This document shows, piece after piece, positions 63,553-64,000 of a DNA stretch of 64,000 bases (positions are counted from its first letter, which is position 1; each line of letters begins with the position of its first letter). Origin of the DNA: Lobosporangium transversale (Eukaryota; Mortierellomycota; Mortierellomycetes; Mortierellales; Mortierellaceae); contig NW_019029010.1 in NCBI RefSeq assembly GCF_002105155.1, positions 248,001 through 312,000 of the forward strand. The letters are read 5' to 3'. The notes below the pieces were generated by a model. That model was given only the letters and a program-made list of their open reading frames with translations. It was not told the DNA's origin and made no database searches. The translations under genes were made by a program, and so were the position numbers.

Positions 63553-63649
63553 AATCAATCACAAAAAAAAAAAAAAAAAAAAAAAAAAAACACGGCGTGT
63601 TCATTACAATGGCAAATAAAACATTTTAGGGAACAGCTCCAGGGATACG

Positions 63650-63657
63650 TATAAATA
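63650..63657 (+). promoter_or_regulatory. TATA box upstream of the secreted-protein gene
   Basis: TATAAATA lies 88 bases before the ATG at 63738 and is followed by a pyrimidine-rich leader. Confidence 0.6.
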
Positions 63658-63737
63658 CTCGAGGATATCCATTCCCTCTTACTTCCCAAATCTTCCACGC
63701 GTATTCTTCCTGCTTAACAGCTTAACCTCTACTAGCC

Positions 63738-64000
63738 ATGCTGCTATTAAAAACATTTTCACTCTCCTTGTTAGCGCTTTCAGCTGTGTATGCTGAAGCT
63801 CAAGCAATCTCAGGCTACCCTCCTATTGATCAGGTCCCAGACATCAACTCACCCGAGGTTCAGGCGTGGTTAAAGGTAAGAATTACATATAAATTTTTTT
63901 GGAGTGTTCTATTTCAATTCAGTCGAGCTTGAAAAAATATGACAAAACTTTTATTTCAGTACCTGGTTGGTTCCTCAGCCAACAAAAAAAAAAAAAAAAA
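63738..64000 (+). CDS. Start of a secreted protein, chitin-deacetylase-like (partial)
   Basis: Exon 1 (63738-63875) encodes a signal peptide, LLLKTFSLSLLALSAVYA, followed by YPPIDQVPDINSPEVQAWLK. That short sequence after the signal resembles the N-termini of Mucorales polysaccharide (chitin) deacetylases, which remodel the cell wall outside the cell. The intron gtaaga...tttcag (63876-63959) leads to exon 2, cut by the window edge in an A-run. The catalytic domain is not in the window, so the assignment rests on the first 46 residues. The continuation past the exon junction was not recognisable. Confidence 0.55.

Noticed and set aside
1..64000. tRNA genes
   Set aside because: No convincing paired box A and box B with a cloverleaf was seen by eye; a covariance search would be needed to exclude them fully.

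Overview
The window is eukaryotic and reads as fungal. It has AT-rich intergenic DNA with many poly-A/T and ATT tracts, and genes split by short GT-AG introns (mostly about 45-120 nt) that can be traced by phase. The 28S rRNA fragments are fungal-like. The right edge starts a secreted protein resembling Mucorales chitin-deacetylase-type proteins. Together with the Crinkler (CRN) genes this points to Mucoromycota in the broad sense, probably Mucorales or Mortierella-like. The genus cannot be named from the sequence, and no tRNA gene or ordinary housekeeping gene was found.

The window is mostly a graveyard and nursery of mobile elements. Left to right: a broken CRN gene with a P-loop NTPase body (1081-2675); a stray 28S rRNA 3' fragment (3497-3839); a C2H2 zinc-finger gene and a hypothetical gene on the minus strand (4122-5827); a 1.3 kb foldback repeat (6419-7743); Helitron 1 (7744-13444), which kept its helicase but lost the Rep tyrosines; two head-to-tail Crypton-type tyrosine recombinase genes (13940-17383 and 18461-21574), both of which splice in silico to intact proteins; an intact CRN gene with coiled coil and nuclease-like body (21738-23606, minus); a 194-bp direct duplication; and a PD-(D/E)XK-like multi-exon gene (24967-27571).

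The middle holds a second 28S fragment (28487-28964), a tail-to-tail pair of paralogous genes (29808-30961), and a structurally complete DIRS-type retrotransposon (31684-35946) with inverted terminal repeats and an internal complementary region. It sits exactly inside an intron of a decaying host gene (31113-36660). After that come a third 28S fragment, a coiled-coil zinc-finger gene (39019-39681), a dispersed repeat family with a perfect 52-bp hairpin, an IS630/Tc1-mariner superfamily element with 37-bp inverted repeats (41190-43531), and an intact eight-exon gene (43733-45860).

The right third holds Helitron 2 (47217-56146, minus), about 8.9 kb, with recognisable 5' TC and 3' hairpin-CTAG ends. 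Its four-exon Rep/helicase gene is broken only by one homopolymer base, and it has two accessory genes. Beyond it are a hAT-like MITE with near-perfect 8-bp target duplication, a 1600-bp Tc1 element with one premature stop, pseudogene debris including a second P-loop NTPase, and the start of a secreted-protein gene (63738 to the edge).

The genes do not form one pathway. What unites them is DNA recombination: HUH/helicase (Helitrons), tyrosine recombinases of two lineages (Crypton, DIRS) and DDE transposases, mixed with fast-evolving CRN and PD-(D/E)XK-like genes. The most notable points are the complete DIRS inside an intron, the two intact GCR1_C-type Cryptons, and the two Helitrons with N-terminal zinc knuckles and matching termini.
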